Assembly (NCBI GenBank): GCA_022072455.1
Contig: JAJVHY010000020.1
Span: 310,001-374,000 of the forward strand
Reading direction: 5' to 3'
DNA: 64,000 bases
Origin: Verrucomicrobiia bacterium
GTDB lineage: Bacteria > Verrucomicrobiota > Verrucomicrobiia > Palsa-1439
A program made the translations under genes and the position numbers. The notes beneath the pieces are model-generated. The model had not been told where the DNA came from and searched no databases. It saw only the letters and a list, made by a program, of their open reading frames with translations. This document shows, in pieces, positions 23,710-32,709 of the stretch. The number at the start of each line of letters is the position of its first letter. The first letter of the stretch is position 1.

Positions 23710-25331
23710 TTAGCCACCGCCTCCGCCGCCTGACTTACCGGCTGAACTGCCGGCTGCTCGATCTTCAACTCCACGCCCAAATCACCAATCTTCGAAAGAT
23801 TCAATCCCGCCAACGCCGGCAACGTCCGCGCCATGTCCGCAAACACATCTTCAATCGCCGCGTAGCTTGCGCCAAGCAGCGCCGTCAACGTCTGCCATTC
23901 CGGCCGCGCGATACCGACCGGCGGAATCGCCGCGTTGAAACGCTGCAGCCGGTTCTTACCGTTGATAAACGTCCCGCGCTTCTCGGCAAACGTCGTTCCC
24001 GGCAACACATAGTTGGCGTGCTCTGTCGCCTTTGTCGGCAACGTGTCGATCACGACGAGCAATTCGAGCTTCTTCGCGAGCTCCTCGTCCAAATCTTCGC
24101 CGAGAACGATGAGCGTCTTGACCTTGCCGGCTTTGATGCCTTCGAGGATCTCCGGCAATTTGCCGGTAGCACAGCCGGTAAGTTTCGCGCCGGCAGTGTT
24201 AGGATTCCGGTCAGCTTGCAACAGCTTGCCGTCGGCTTCGCCGGTATGCGGGACGATGTCGACGAGGTCGCCGACAAGTTTCTTGAACAGGAAAAGTTCT
24301 TCGGTCGTTGCCCGGCCACTCGCGATACCGGCGATGGTACCGGCAGCTTTTAGCTTGCCGGTGATTTGCCGGGTGGCTTCGAGCCAGGTCAGATTCACGC
24401 GTTCGCCGTAGACGGCGCTCTTGACGCTCGGCGACGTGAGGCGGGTCGGGTCGTTGATGAATTTGAAATTGAGTCGGCCGTAGTCGCACATCCAACATTG
24501 GTTGACGGCATCGTTGTCGCGCGGCGTTTGCCGGTAGACGACGCCTTCACGCGACCAGAGCACGGTGTTGCAGCCGGTCGAGCAGTTCGGGCAGACCGAC
24601 TTCGTCTCTTTCAAGAACCAGACGCGTTGCTCAAATCGGAAATCCGTCTGCGTCAGCGCGCCGACGGGGCAGATGTCGACGATGTTGAGATCGTAGTTCG
24701 TCTTCGGTTCTTGGCCTGGGTAGCACGTGAGCGTTGAGTAGCTGCCGCGGTTGACGAAGCCGAGGCAGTCCTGTCCGGCAACCTCCTTCATGAAGCGGAT
24801 GCAGCGTGAGCAGAGGATGCAGCGCTCGTCGTCGAGCGTGATTTTCGCGTTGAGCTTCGTCTGTTTCGGTTTGTGAACTTTTTCCTCAACGAACCGACTC
24901 TCGCCCTTGCCGTAGTCGACGGAAAATTCCTGTAGCCGGCATTCGCCCGCTTGATCGCAGATCGGGCAATCGAGCGGGTGATTGATGAGGAGAAATTCCA
25001 TCACGCCTTCGCGCGCCTTCTGAACTTTCGGCGTGCGCGTGTGGACGACCATGCCTTCAGCGACGGTCGTATTGCAGCCGATCGCAAGCTTCGGCGCGAA
25101 CATGATGACCGGCTTGCCGTCCGGGCCGAGTTCCGGTTTCTTGTCCTTGTCGAGCTTCGGCATGCCGGTATCGACGAGACACATGCGGCAGTTGCCGGCA
25201 ATGGTCAGCTTCGGGTGATAGCAATAGTGCGGCACTTCGATGCCGACGAGTTTCGCCGCCTCGATGAGGTTCATCCCCTTCGGCGCGACGACTTCCTTGC
25301 CATCAATCGTCAATTTGACTGTTTCAGCCAT
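23706..25331 (-). CDS. nuoG: NADH-quinone oxidoreductase subunit G, short form
   Basis: This 541-residue Fe-S subunit of the peripheral arm carries a 2Fe-2S ferredoxin domain (CYHPKLTIAGNCRMC), the His-ligated cluster motif (HPLDCPICDQAGEC), and a 4Fe-4S pair (CILCSRC ... DICPVGAL). A further CPNCSTGC...C set corresponds to the off-path N7 cluster. The molybdopterin-like C-terminal domain is much reduced compared with E. coli NuoG (about 900 residues). The ATG at 25331 overlaps the nuoEF stop by 8 nt and removes an unsupported N-terminal extension. Confidence 0.93.
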   Translation of the reverse strand: MAETVKLTIDGKEVVAPKGMNLIEAAKLVGIEVPHYCYHPKLTIAGNCRMCLVDTGMPKLDKDKKPELGPDGKPVIMFAPKLAIGCNTTVAEGMVVHTRTPKVQKAREGVMEFLLINHPLDCPICDQAGECRLQEFSVDYGKGESRFVEEKVHKPKQTKLNAKITLDDERCILCSRCIRFMKEVAGQDCLGFVNRGSYSTLTCYPGQEPKTNYDLNIVDICPVGALTQTDFRFEQRVWFLKETKSVCPNCSTGCNTVLWSREGVVYRQTPRDNDAVNQCWMCDYGRLNFKFINDPTRLTSPSVKSAVYGERVNLTWLEATRQITGKLKAAGTIAGIASGRATTEELFLFKKLVGDLVDIVPHTGEADGKLLQADRNPNTAGAKLTGCATGKLPEILEGIKAGKVKTLIVLGEDLDEELAKKLELLVVIDTLPTKATEHANYVLPGTTFAEKRGTFINGKNRLQRFNAAIPPVGIARPEWQTLTALLGASYAAIEDVFADMARTLPALAGLNLSKIGDLGVELKIEQPAVQPVSQAAEAVAK

Positions 25332-27048
25332 TTTTGTTGCAGGCCTTCTCAAATTCGCTGCGGTAATTTTTTAGGAACGCCTTGACCGGCCACGCGGCGG
25401 CTTCGCCGAGCGGGCAGATGGTCTTGCCGTCGATGTTGTCGGCGACCTCGAACAACAAATCGACATCCTCCGGTCGGCTGTGACCGTCTTTGATGCGGTG
25501 GAGCATTTTCTCCATCCAGAGCGTGCCTTCCCGGCACGGCGTGCATTGACCGCAGCTTTCGTGGGCGTAAAATTGCGAAACGTTCAGCGTCGCATCGACG
25601 ATGCTGACGTCTTCGGTCAACACCACGATGCCGCCGCTACCGGCCATTGTACCGGCTTTGCGGAGCGACTCGAAATCGAGCGGGACATCGAGATTGTTCG
25701 CGGGCATTACCGGCATCGACGAACCACCGGGGATGACGCCTTTGATCTTCTTGCCGTTGGTCACGCCGCCGCAAACGTCTTCAATGAGTTGGCGCATCGT
25801 GAGTTTGCCCATCTCGAATTCGTAGTAGCCGGGACGTTTGACCGGACCACTGACGCAAACTAGCCGCGTGCCGGTCGAGCCGGGGACGCCCATCGCCTTG
25901 AACCATGCCGCGCCGTTTTTGACGATGTGCGGGATGTTTGAGAGCGTCTCGACGTTGTTGACGACAGTCGGCGAACCGAACAAGCCGACGATTGCCGGGA
26001 ACGGTGGTTTGATGCGCGGGTAAGCGCGCTTACCTTCAAGCGATTCGATGAGGCCGGTCTCTTCGCCACAAATGTAAGCGCCCGCACCGCGGTGGACGTA
26101 AATCTCGGCGGTCTTGCCGACATAACCTTTGGCGCGCGCTTCGGCGATGGCGTTGATGAGCACGTTCGCGCCGTGAGGCATTTCGCCACGTATATATATG
26201 TAGGCGACTTTCGCACCGGTCGCGTGGCAGGAAATCAGGATGCCTTCGAGAAGTTGGTGCGGATCGTAATTGATGAGTTGCCGGTCTTTGAACGTGCCAG
26301 GTTCGCTTTCATCAGCGTTACAAACGAGGTACGTCGGCTTGCCGGTATTTTTGGCGAGGAAGCTCCACTTGAGGCCGCACGGGAAACCGGCGCCGCCGCG
26401 TCCACGAATCTCGCTGTTCTTAACCTCGTTGACGATTTCCTCCGGCTTCATCGTCAACGCCTTCGCCAACGCTTGATAGCCACCTTCCTTCTCGTAATCG
26501 GCCAGCGAGCCGGTGTAGCCGGGCTTCGTGATGTTGGCGAGGAGCACGCGCTTTTCCAGCGGATGCGCCGGTAAAGGTTTGGCGATCGGCTCTTTCGCAA
26601 GCGTACCGGTACGCTTGATGTCCGCGACGATTTTGTCGAGGCGCTCCGGCGTCATGCTGTCGTAGTGCTCGTCGTTAATCATCATCGCCGGGGCCGTGCC
26701 GCACGAGGCGAGACATTCGACTGTGTCCACCGTGAAATCCGCGCCGAGGTCCTTGAGGCGTTCCAACAATTTCTGGCTACCGGCCAGATGACACGAGAGC
26801 GTCCGGCAAACTTTGATATGGAACTTGCCGCGCAACTTCTGCGTGAACATTGGGTAGAACGTGACGACTTCCCAAACATTGATTGGTTGCAGTGAAAGCT
26901 TGGTCGCGATCCATTCGACTTGTTCCTGACCGAGGAAGCCGAAGTGGTCCTGGAGCAAATGACAGAGCCATAGTACCGGCGCGCGCTTCGTTGGGTAGTG
27001 CGTGATGATCTCGTCGATGTGACGTTCGAGTTCGGACGGGATCGTCAT
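25324..27048 (-). CDS. nuoEF: NuoE-NuoF fusion, NADH dehydrogenase module
   Basis: One 574-residue protein contains both NADH-module subunits. Residues about 1-155 are NuoE, with the 2Fe-2S cysteines in CRTLSC and ECLASCG. After a proline-rich linker comes NuoF: NADH/FMN site GRGGAGFPCGLKWSF, GAGAYICGEETGLIESLEG, and the N3 4Fe-4S motif CGQCTPCREG with a later TICPLG cysteine. No stop or frame change separates the parts. ATG 27048 overlaps the nuoD stop by 4 nt. Elsewhere E and F are usually separate genes. Confidence 0.94.
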   Translation of the reverse strand: MTIPSELERHIDEIITHYPTKRAPVLWLCHLLQDHFGFLGQEQVEWIATKLSLQPINVWEVVTFYPMFTQKLRGKFHIKVCRTLSCHLAGSQKLLERLKDLGADFTVDTVECLASCGTAPAMMINDEHYDSMTPERLDKIVADIKRTGTLAKEPIAKPLPAHPLEKRVLLANITKPGYTGSLADYEKEGGYQALAKALTMKPEEIVNEVKNSEIRGRGGAGFPCGLKWSFLAKNTGKPTYLVCNADESEPGTFKDRQLINYDPHQLLEGILISCHATGAKVAYIYIRGEMPHGANVLINAIAEARAKGYVGKTAEIYVHRGAGAYICGEETGLIESLEGKRAYPRIKPPFPAIVGLFGSPTVVNNVETLSNIPHIVKNGAAWFKAMGVPGSTGTRLVCVSGPVKRPGYYEFEMGKLTMRQLIEDVCGGVTNGKKIKGVIPGGSSMPVMPANNLDVPLDFESLRKAGTMAGSGGIVVLTEDVSIVDATLNVSQFYAHESCGQCTPCREGTLWMEKMLHRIKDGHSRPEDVDLLFEVADNIDGKTICPLGEAAAWPVKAFLKNYRSEFEKACNKNG

Positions 27049-28283
27049 CGGTCGCACTCTCCCATTACGAAATCGAGGCTGCCGAGGATGGCGACGGTAT
27101 CGCTCATCATGTGGCCCTTGCACAGCAACGGCACAAGCTGCAGGTTCACGAAACTTGGCGCGCGAATTTTCAGGCGATGCGGTGTGCCGCCGCCTTTGCT
27201 AACGATGTAGAAACCGAGCTCGCCCTTCGGATTTTCCGCGCCGAAATAGACTTCGCCGACCGGGGCGTTGATGCCTTGCGTGACGTTGATGAAGTGATGG
27301 ATCAACTCTTCCATCTTCGTCAACACGGCCTGCTTCTCCGGCAACACGATCTTGGCTTCGGGGGCGTTCCACTCGCCGCCCGGCATGCTGTCGAGCGCTT
27401 GCTGAATGATGCGGATGCTCTGCCGCATCTCTTCCATGCGGACGAGATACCGGTCCATGCAGTCGCCGACGGTGCCGGTCGGAATGTCGAATTGGAAATT
27501 TTCGTAGCCGCCATACGGATTCGCCTTGCGGAGGTCGTGTTCGACGCCGCTGCCGCGGAGGATCGGGCCGGTCGCGCCGTAGTTGATAGCATCCTCCCGG
27601 CTGAGGACCGCGATGTCTTTGTTACGCTCGATGAAAATCTTGTTCCGGGTGAGCAGTTTGTCGGTCTCGTCAATCGTCGCCGGCAAGTCCGCAATGAACT
27701 TCCGGCACATTGGGATGAACGATTCCGGCATATCATTCGCAAGGCCGCCGATGCGCGTGTAACTCGTGGTGAGCCGCGCCCCGCAGATGGTTTCGCAGAG
27801 ATCGTAAATGAGTTCACGCTGCTTGAACGTGTACAGGAACACTGTCATCGCGCCGATGTCCATGCTCATTGCGCCGATACCGAGCAGGTGCGAACTGATA
27901 CGCGCCAGTTCCGCGCAGATGACGCGGATGTATTTGCAGCGCACCGGCACGTCGATGCCGCAGAGTTTTTCGACAGCGTACGCATACGCGACGTTGTTGG
28001 CGAGTGGGGCGAGGTAGTCGAGTCGGTCGGTGTATGGGATGAACTGCGTGTACGTCATGTTCTCGGCGATTTTCTCGTCGCCGCGGTGGAGGAAACCGAT
28101 CTCGGGCCAGCAGTTGGTGATTTCCTCGCCGTCGAGTTCGAGCACCATGCGGAACACGCCATGCGTGCTCGGGTGCGATGGTCCCATGTTGACGATCAGC
28201 TTCTCGCCGTGCAATTCCTCCTCGAACGCCTGATGCGCTCGGGCGGCGGAATCAATCATCTCCATCTCGTACCGGGTGGCCAT
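27045..28283 (-). CDS. nuoD: NADH-quinone oxidoreductase subunit D
   Basis: This 412-residue 49-kDa-type subunit lines the quinone site together with NuoB. Motifs include NMGPSHPSTHGVFRMVLELDGE (the HPSTHG loop with the quinone-site histidine), ELARISSHLLGIG and the C-terminal ending MGECDR. It is separate from nuoC, unlike the fused NuoCD of E. coli. The MidA-type methyltransferase divergently encoded next to nuoA acts on the mitochondrial counterpart of this subunit. Confidence 0.97.
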   Translation of the reverse strand: MATRYEMEMIDSAARAHQAFEEELHGEKLIVNMGPSHPSTHGVFRMVLELDGEEITNCWPEIGFLHRGDEKIAENMTYTQFIPYTDRLDYLAPLANNVAYAYAVEKLCGIDVPVRCKYIRVICAELARISSHLLGIGAMSMDIGAMTVFLYTFKQRELIYDLCETICGARLTTSYTRIGGLANDMPESFIPMCRKFIADLPATIDETDKLLTRNKIFIERNKDIAVLSREDAINYGATGPILRGSGVEHDLRKANPYGGYENFQFDIPTGTVGDCMDRYLVRMEEMRQSIRIIQQALDSMPGGEWNAPEAKIVLPEKQAVLTKMEELIHHFINVTQGINAPVGEVYFGAENPKGELGFYIVSKGGGTPHRLKIRAPSFVNLQLVPLLCKGHMMSDTVAILGSLDFVMGECDR

Positions 28284-28285
28284 GA

Positions 28286-28810
28286 CTAACTCTTCAATTT
28301 CTCCTGTTGCTCAGCCGGCGTGTCATATTGCCGCGGCTCGCGTTCGCGACTGCTGGTGGTGCCGGTGCCGCCGAAAAATGGTCCGCCAAGCATGTTCGCG
28401 GCTTCGGCTTTGCCGGCATCCTCGGCGTACTCTGGCAATTCCGTCTGGATACCGGCCAATGGGAAATCTTTGCGGAGCGGATAATACGGATAGCCGTCCC
28501 ACATCAAAATGCGCTTCAGGTTCGGATGATTGCGGAAACGAATGCCGAACATGTCGAACACTTCGCGCTCGTGCCAGTCGGCAGTCTTCCAAACGCTGAC
28601 GAGCGAGTCCATGATCATGTCGTCTTCCGGCACTTTGACTTTCAGCCGGAGGTATTCGTGCTTCTGGAATGAGTACAGGTGATACACGACTTCGTAACGC
28701 GGGTCTTCACCGAAATTATCCACACCGGCAATGTCCGTGAGCATTTCGTAGTCGGCTTTAAGTTGCCGGCAGGTTTCGAGGAGTTTGTCCCGTTCAACGA
28801 CGCGTTGCAT
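28286..28810 (-). CDS. nuoC: NADH-quinone oxidoreductase subunit C
   Basis: This 174-residue 30-kDa-type peripheral subunit has the family signature [44 protein letters not shown]. The C-terminal tail is longer and low in complexity. ATG 28810 has a GAGGAG site four bases upstream and overlaps the nuoB 3' end by 17 nt. A TTG 15 bases further upstream is a weaker alternative. Confidence 0.95.
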   Translation of the reverse strand: MQRVVERDKLLETCRQLKADYEMLTDIAGVDNFGEDPRYEVVYHLYSFQKHEYLRLKVKVPEDDMIMDSLVSVWKTADWHEREVFDMFGIRFRNHPNLKRILMWDGYPYYPLRKDFPLAGIQTELPEYAEDAGKAEAANMLGGPFFGGTGTTSSREREPRQYDTPAEQQEKLKS

Positions 28811-29345
28811 AGTCTCCTCGGACAATCACAGGACCGGTCACAGGCTGGTGCGTGGGTGCGGAAGCGATACCGGTCTTCATGGCGTGCAACGCTTGCTCGT
28901 TGGCAATCTTCCGTTGAATCGCCATCAACCCTTCGAGCACTGCTTCCGGGCGCGGTGGGCAACCGGAAATGTAAACGTCCACCGGCAAGAATCGATCCAC
29001 ACCCTGCACGGTCGCGTAACTGCGATACATGCCGCCGGTACTGGCGCACGCCCCCATCGCCATGCACCATTTCGGATTCGGCATCTGATCCCAAACGCGT
29101 TTCACGACACCGGCCATCTTGTAAACACAGGTACCGGCCACGATCATCAAATCGGACTGCCGGGGCGAGAACCTCATCACTTCTGAACCAAATCGGGCGA
29201 TGTCGAACCGGCTCGCGCCGACGGCCATCAATTCGATGCCGCAACACGCCAAGCCCATCGGCATTGGCCAGACGGAATTCTTCCGCATCCAACTGATTGC
29301 CGCGTCCACGCGGGTGACGATGACATCTTGGGACGGGGCGTTCAT
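28794..29345 (-). CDS. nuoB: NADH-quinone oxidoreductase subunit B
   Basis: This 183-residue subunit holds cluster N2, the direct donor to quinone. The tandem cysteines GLACCGIEL and the later [11 protein letters not shown] and SGCPPRPEA supply the N2 ligands. The helix [24 protein letters not shown] precedes them. ATG 29345 overlaps nuoA by 4 nt. Confidence 0.97.
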   Translation of the reverse strand: MNAPSQDVIVTRVDAAISWMRKNSVWPMPMGLACCGIELMAVGASRFDIARFGSEVMRFSPRQSDLMIVAGTCVYKMAGVVKRVWDQMPNPKWCMAMGACASTGGMYRSYATVQGVDRFLPVDVYISGCPPRPEAVLEGLMAIQRKIANEQALHAMKTGIASAPTHQPVTGPVIVRGDYATRR

Positions 29346-29737
29346 GATTTCTTTCTTGGCGCCCAATCGAGCGCGCCTTTCTTCCAAAGGTAGATATGCC
29401 CGACTTCAAGAATCAGGAGGAACACAGCGGCCCCGCCGATGATCGTCCAGCCCATTTCCTTGAACAAATCCCGGAACACCGCGCCCCAACCGAGCATGAA
29501 CACCACTTCGATATCGAACACGATGAACAACATCGCGATCATGTAAAACTTCACGCTGAACCGCGGCTGCCCTTCCTGCATTGCCGGCAACCCGCATTCG
29601 TAAGCGCTATCTTTGGTCGGCGTGTGGATGCGTTTCTTGCCGATGACGGACGGCAGAATGAGATTTGTGACCGCGAAGCCGAGGGCCACCAAAATCAAAA
29701 TCGCGACGGGCACGTATTGTTGTAATTGATCGCTCAT
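29342..29737 (-). CDS. nuoA: NADH-quinone oxidoreductase subunit A
   Basis: This 131-residue ND3-like subunit has three helices. The loop segment [39 protein letters not shown] is diagnostic, with the conserved cysteine loop and FDIEVVF helix. It is the first gene of the operon. No clear Shine-Dalgarno precedes ATG 29737. Its promoter must lie in the 114-bp divergent region shared with the methyltransferase. Confidence 0.96.
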   Translation of the reverse strand: MSDQLQQYVPVAILILVALGFAVTNLILPSVIGKKRIHTPTKDSAYECGLPAMQEGQPRFSVKFYMIAMLFIVFDIEVVFMLGWGAVFRDLFKEMGWTIIGGAAVFLLILEVGHIYLWKKGALDWAPRKKS

Positions 29738-29776
29738 CCGAAAAACCAAACCGAGCTGTCACGCCATACAGCCGGG

Positions 29777-29796
29777 CTTGTGACAAATTTCACAAG
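29777..29796. promoter_or_regulatory. CRP/FNR-type palindrome between nuoA and the methyltransferase
   Basis: The 20-bp element has 7-bp perfect arms CTTGTGA and TCACAAG around CAAATT, containing the exact TGTGA-N6-TCACA layout of a CRP-class site. It is 40 bp upstream of the nuoA start and 56 bp upstream of the methyltransferase start, so one regulator could control both directions. No CRP/FNR gene is in the window. Confidence 0.6.
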
Positions 29797-29851
29797 AATA
29801 ACTACCGGGATTACCCGTGCCATGCAAGAAGGAATTCGCTATCCTGTTTCC

Positions 29852-30748
29852 ATGACCGGCAATCCCGATTTGATTGAAGCTATTCGCGCCGAAATGGCTC
29901 AGACCGGCGGGCGGATCCCCTTTGTTCGCTTCATGGAACTGGCATTGTATCACCCGGAACACGGGTATTACACCACCGGCAAGACGCGCATCGGCCGGCA
30001 AGGCGACTTCTTCACCAGCGTGAGCGTCGGGCCCTTGTTGGGTAAGATGCTCGCCCGGCAATTTCAGGCGTGGGGCGTGACTGAAGTAATCGAAGTCGGC
30101 GGCCACCGCGGTCAGCTCCGGCAAGACATCGGCTTGGATTACCGGCTCGTCGAAGTTGGAGATGCCCTACCGGAGCAGATTTCCGGCTGCGTGTTTTCCA
30201 ACGAATTGCTCGATGCCATGCCGGTGCACCGCGTGGTCGGCGACCGGGAAGTCTACGTGACCAGCGATTTCCACGAGGAACTCGGGCCCCTTTCCGACCC
30301 GCGCTTGCCGCGCTTGCCGGCGGGGTACCGGTCGGAGTTCAATTTGCGGGCGGCGGATTGGTTGACGGACGTGGGGCGCCGACTCGCAGAGTCGGCTTAC
30401 ATTTTGACGATTGATTATGGGTTTGAGCGACCGGAGTATTTTGCGCCCCATCACAAGGACGGACATTTGCAGTGCTACTACCGGCACACGAAATCCGGCA
30501 ACCCTTACCAGCACATCGGCGAACAGGATATCACGGCGCACGTCGAGTTCTCGTCGCTGATGGAGATACCGGGGCTGGAAACGGTACTGTTCACGACGCA
30601 GGAGCGGTACTTGATGAACCTCGCGCCCGATGAACTACTGGCACACCCCAACGCCGCCCGGCAACTGCTGCATTCGACGATGGGGCACGCATTCAAAATC
30701 CTCGTCCAACGCAAAAACCAGCGGTATGCTGGTCGTGGAACGCTGTGA
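29852..30748 (+). CDS. MidA/NDUFAF7-family SAM-dependent methyltransferase
   Basis: This 298-residue protein belongs to the COG1565 family. Its marks are RIPFVRFMELALYHPEHGYYTTG near the start, GDFFTSVSVGPLLGKMLARQ, IEVGGHRGQL (SAM site), FSNELLDAMPVHRV and the late ILTIDYGFERPEYF. Human NDUFAF7 dimethylates an arginine of the NuoD homologue during complex I assembly, which fits its position divergent from the nuo operon. It is shorter than most relatives (about 350-430), mainly in the region after the SAM motif. ATG 29822 is an alternative start. It overlaps the histidine kinase by 4 nt. Confidence 0.88.
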   Translation: MTGNPDLIEAIRAEMAQTGGRIPFVRFMELALYHPEHGYYTTGKTRIGRQGDFFTSVSVGPLLGKMLARQFQAWGVTEVIEVGGHRGQLRQDIGLDYRLVEVGDALPEQISGCVFSNELLDAMPVHRVVGDREVYVTSDFHEELGPLSDPRLPRLPAGYRSEFNLRAADWLTDVGRRLAESAYILTIDYGFERPEYFAPHHKDGHLQCYYRHTKSGNPYQHIGEQDITAHVEFSSLMEIPGLETVLFTTQERYLMNLAPDELLAHPNAARQLLHSTMGHAFKILVQRKNQRYAGRGTL

Positions 30749-32709
30749 GATTCGCCCACAACAGAACGATTGTCGCGGTCGGGTTTTGGCTGGCGGTGTC
30801 CATTCTCGTCGGCATCGGGGTGGCCACCCACCAAAGCACCGTGCGCCTGCTGGCCACCAGTGACCGGGTGGCCCGCGTCCGCGAAGTCACCGACGGCCTG
30901 CAACGCGTCAGCTACGGCCTCCAGGAGGCGGAACAACGGGCGCGGGCGTTGATACGGCATGACGACATCACCCAGGAACGCGCCCGGCTCCGCGCCGGCA
31001 CCCAGATCAATCGCGCCCTCGAACAGCTCCGCAAAATCACCGCGGGCATGCCGGCCAATTATCAAGACATCGAAGCCCTCGCACTCTTGGCCGCCGACCG
31101 GCTGGTCATGCTCGAACAAGCCATCCAAATTCGCAACCGCGACGGCGTCAACGCCGCCCTGCTCTTCCTTGACAGCGACCGCAGCCGGTCGCTCAACGAC
31201 CAGATTCGCGCCTCGATTGACAAACTCCTCGATGACGAACGCAAGGCGCTGCTCATCCGCGACGACGAATTGAAAGCCAAAGCCCAAATCTCCGTTGCGC
31301 TGTTCGTCTTCGGTTGTTTTCTGAGTCTGGTGATTTTTCTGGCGGTCTTTCTCTACTTGAACATCCAAATTGCCGCCCGCCGGCTCGCGGAAAAAGCCCT
31401 CGCACACGAGAAACACCTGCTCGAACAACAATACCGCCGGCAAGCCGCCCTCGCCGAAATCGAACTCGCCATCAACCAACCCCACGAACTCCAGACCGTC
31501 CTCGACCGGATCGCCCAAGCCATCACTGACCTGCTGCCGGCCACCGGGGCCAGCGTCATCTTGTGGGACGCCCGCGCCGAAGAATTCGTCGTCAGCAGCT
31601 CGACCATTCCCGGCCAGACAATCGGCACCGGCAAAGACCGCGTCCGCCGCACCGGCGGCGCCACCCGCTGGATCGTGGACCACCAACAAGTCCTCACCGT
31701 CCCCGACATCCGCGAAGACCCGTTCGGCGCCAACTCGATGCTCCGCGACTACGGCCTCCAAGCCTACATCGGCGTCCCCCTCCTGCTCGAAGGCGAAGCG
31801 TTCGGCGTCGTCTACGCCCTCGACAAAAATCCCCGGCAATTCCGCCCCGACGAAATCGAACTCCTCCAATCCCTCGCCACCCGCGCCGCCCTCGCCATCT
31901 CCAAGGTCCGCCTCTACGACAAACTCCAGGATATCAACCGCCTCCTCGAAAGCCACGTCCGCGAACGGACCACCGACCTCATCCAATCCAACACCCGCCT
32001 CGCCGCTGAAGCCGACGAACGACGCCGCGCCGAAACCGCCCTCCGAGAACTCTCCGGCCGCCTCCTCCAACTCCAAGATCAAGAACGCCGCCACATCGCC
32101 CGCGAACTCCACGACGTCACCGCCCAAAACCTCGGCGCCATCACCCTCAATCTCGCCCGCCTCGAAAAATTCCTCAGCCACGCCGACCACAAAACCCTCG
32201 ATGTCCTCAACGAATCCATCCTCTTGACCGAGGAATGCCTCCGCGAAATCCGCACCCTCTCCTACGTTCTGCATCCCCCCATGCTCGACGAATACGGCCT
32301 CCCCCGCGCCCTCGAATGGTACCTCGAAGGGTTCAACAAACGCAGTGGCGTCCAGATTGAGTTGCAGGCGCAGGCGGAAATCGGCCGCTTACCGGCGGCC
32401 ACCGAAATGGCCCTGTTCCGCATCGTCCAGGAAAGCCTCACCAACATCCGCCGCCACTCCGGCAGCCGACATGCCGCGATTCAGTTGACGCGCGCCAACG
32501 GGACCGTCACACTCGAAATCATGGACGACGGCCACGGCTTCCGCGAACCTCTCGCCCCCAGCGAACCCCCGTCGCTGTTGAATCTCGGCGTCGGCATTAC
32601 CGGCATGCGCGAGCGCCTCCGGCAACTCGGCGGCCAACTCGACATCGAATCCACCCCGACCGGCACCCGCGTCCGCGCCACCATCCCGGTCACTGGAGAA
32701 ACATCATGA
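30745..32709 (+). CDS. NarL-type sensor histidine kinase with CHASE3-like and GAF domains
   Basis: This 654-residue membrane kinase has an N-terminal helix (about 8-28), an extracytoplasmic helical sensor (about 30-180, CHASE3-like) and a second helix (about 186-210). A GAF domain follows at about 240-385, then the HisKA_3 box RRHIARELHDVTAQNLG (phospho-His near 455), and a HATPase domain ending GITGMRERLRQLGG. The GTG start overlaps the methyltransferase stop (GTGA) and the 3' end overlaps its response regulator, so the pair is coupled. The signal is unknown; the nuo locus next door makes redox or respiration plausible but unproven. Confidence 0.92.
   Translation: MRFAHNRTIVAVGFWLAVSILVGIGVATHQSTVRLLATSDRVARVREVTDGLQRVSYGLQEAEQRARALIRHDDITQERARLRAGTQINRALEQLRKITAGMPANYQDIEALALLAADRLVMLEQAIQIRNRDGVNAALLFLDSDRSRSLNDQIRASIDKLLDDERKALLIRDDELKAKAQISVALFVFGCFLSLVIFLAVFLYLNIQIAARRLAEKALAHEKHLLEQQYRRQAALAEIELAINQPHELQTVLDRIAQAITDLLPATGASVILWDARAEEFVVSSSTIPGQTIGTGKDRVRRTGGATRWIVDHQQVLTVPDIREDPFGANSMLRDYGLQAYIGVPLLLEGEAFGVVYALDKNPRQFRPDEIELLQSLATRAALAISKVRLYDKLQDINRLLESHVRERTTDLIQSNTRLAAEADERRRAETALRELSGRLLQLQDQERRHIARELHDVTAQNLGAITLNLARLEKFLSHADHKTLDVLNESILLTEECLREIRTLSYVLHPPMLDEYGLPRALEWYLEGFNKRSGVQIELQAQAEIGRLPAATEMALFRIVQESLTNIRRHSGSRHAAIQLTRANGTVTLEIMDDGHGFREPLAPSEPPSLLNLGVGITGMRERLRQLGGQLDIESTPTGTRVRATIPVTGETS

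Noticed and set aside
29822-29851. Earlier ATG for the methyltransferase
   Set aside because: Possible, but no ribosome site and the added ten residues do not match the family; a -10-like TATCCT lies six bases before ATG 29852.
30505-32274. Long minus-strand open frame (589 codons) opposite the histidine kinase
   Set aside because: Acid/glycine-rich antisense shadow of a well-supported kinase.
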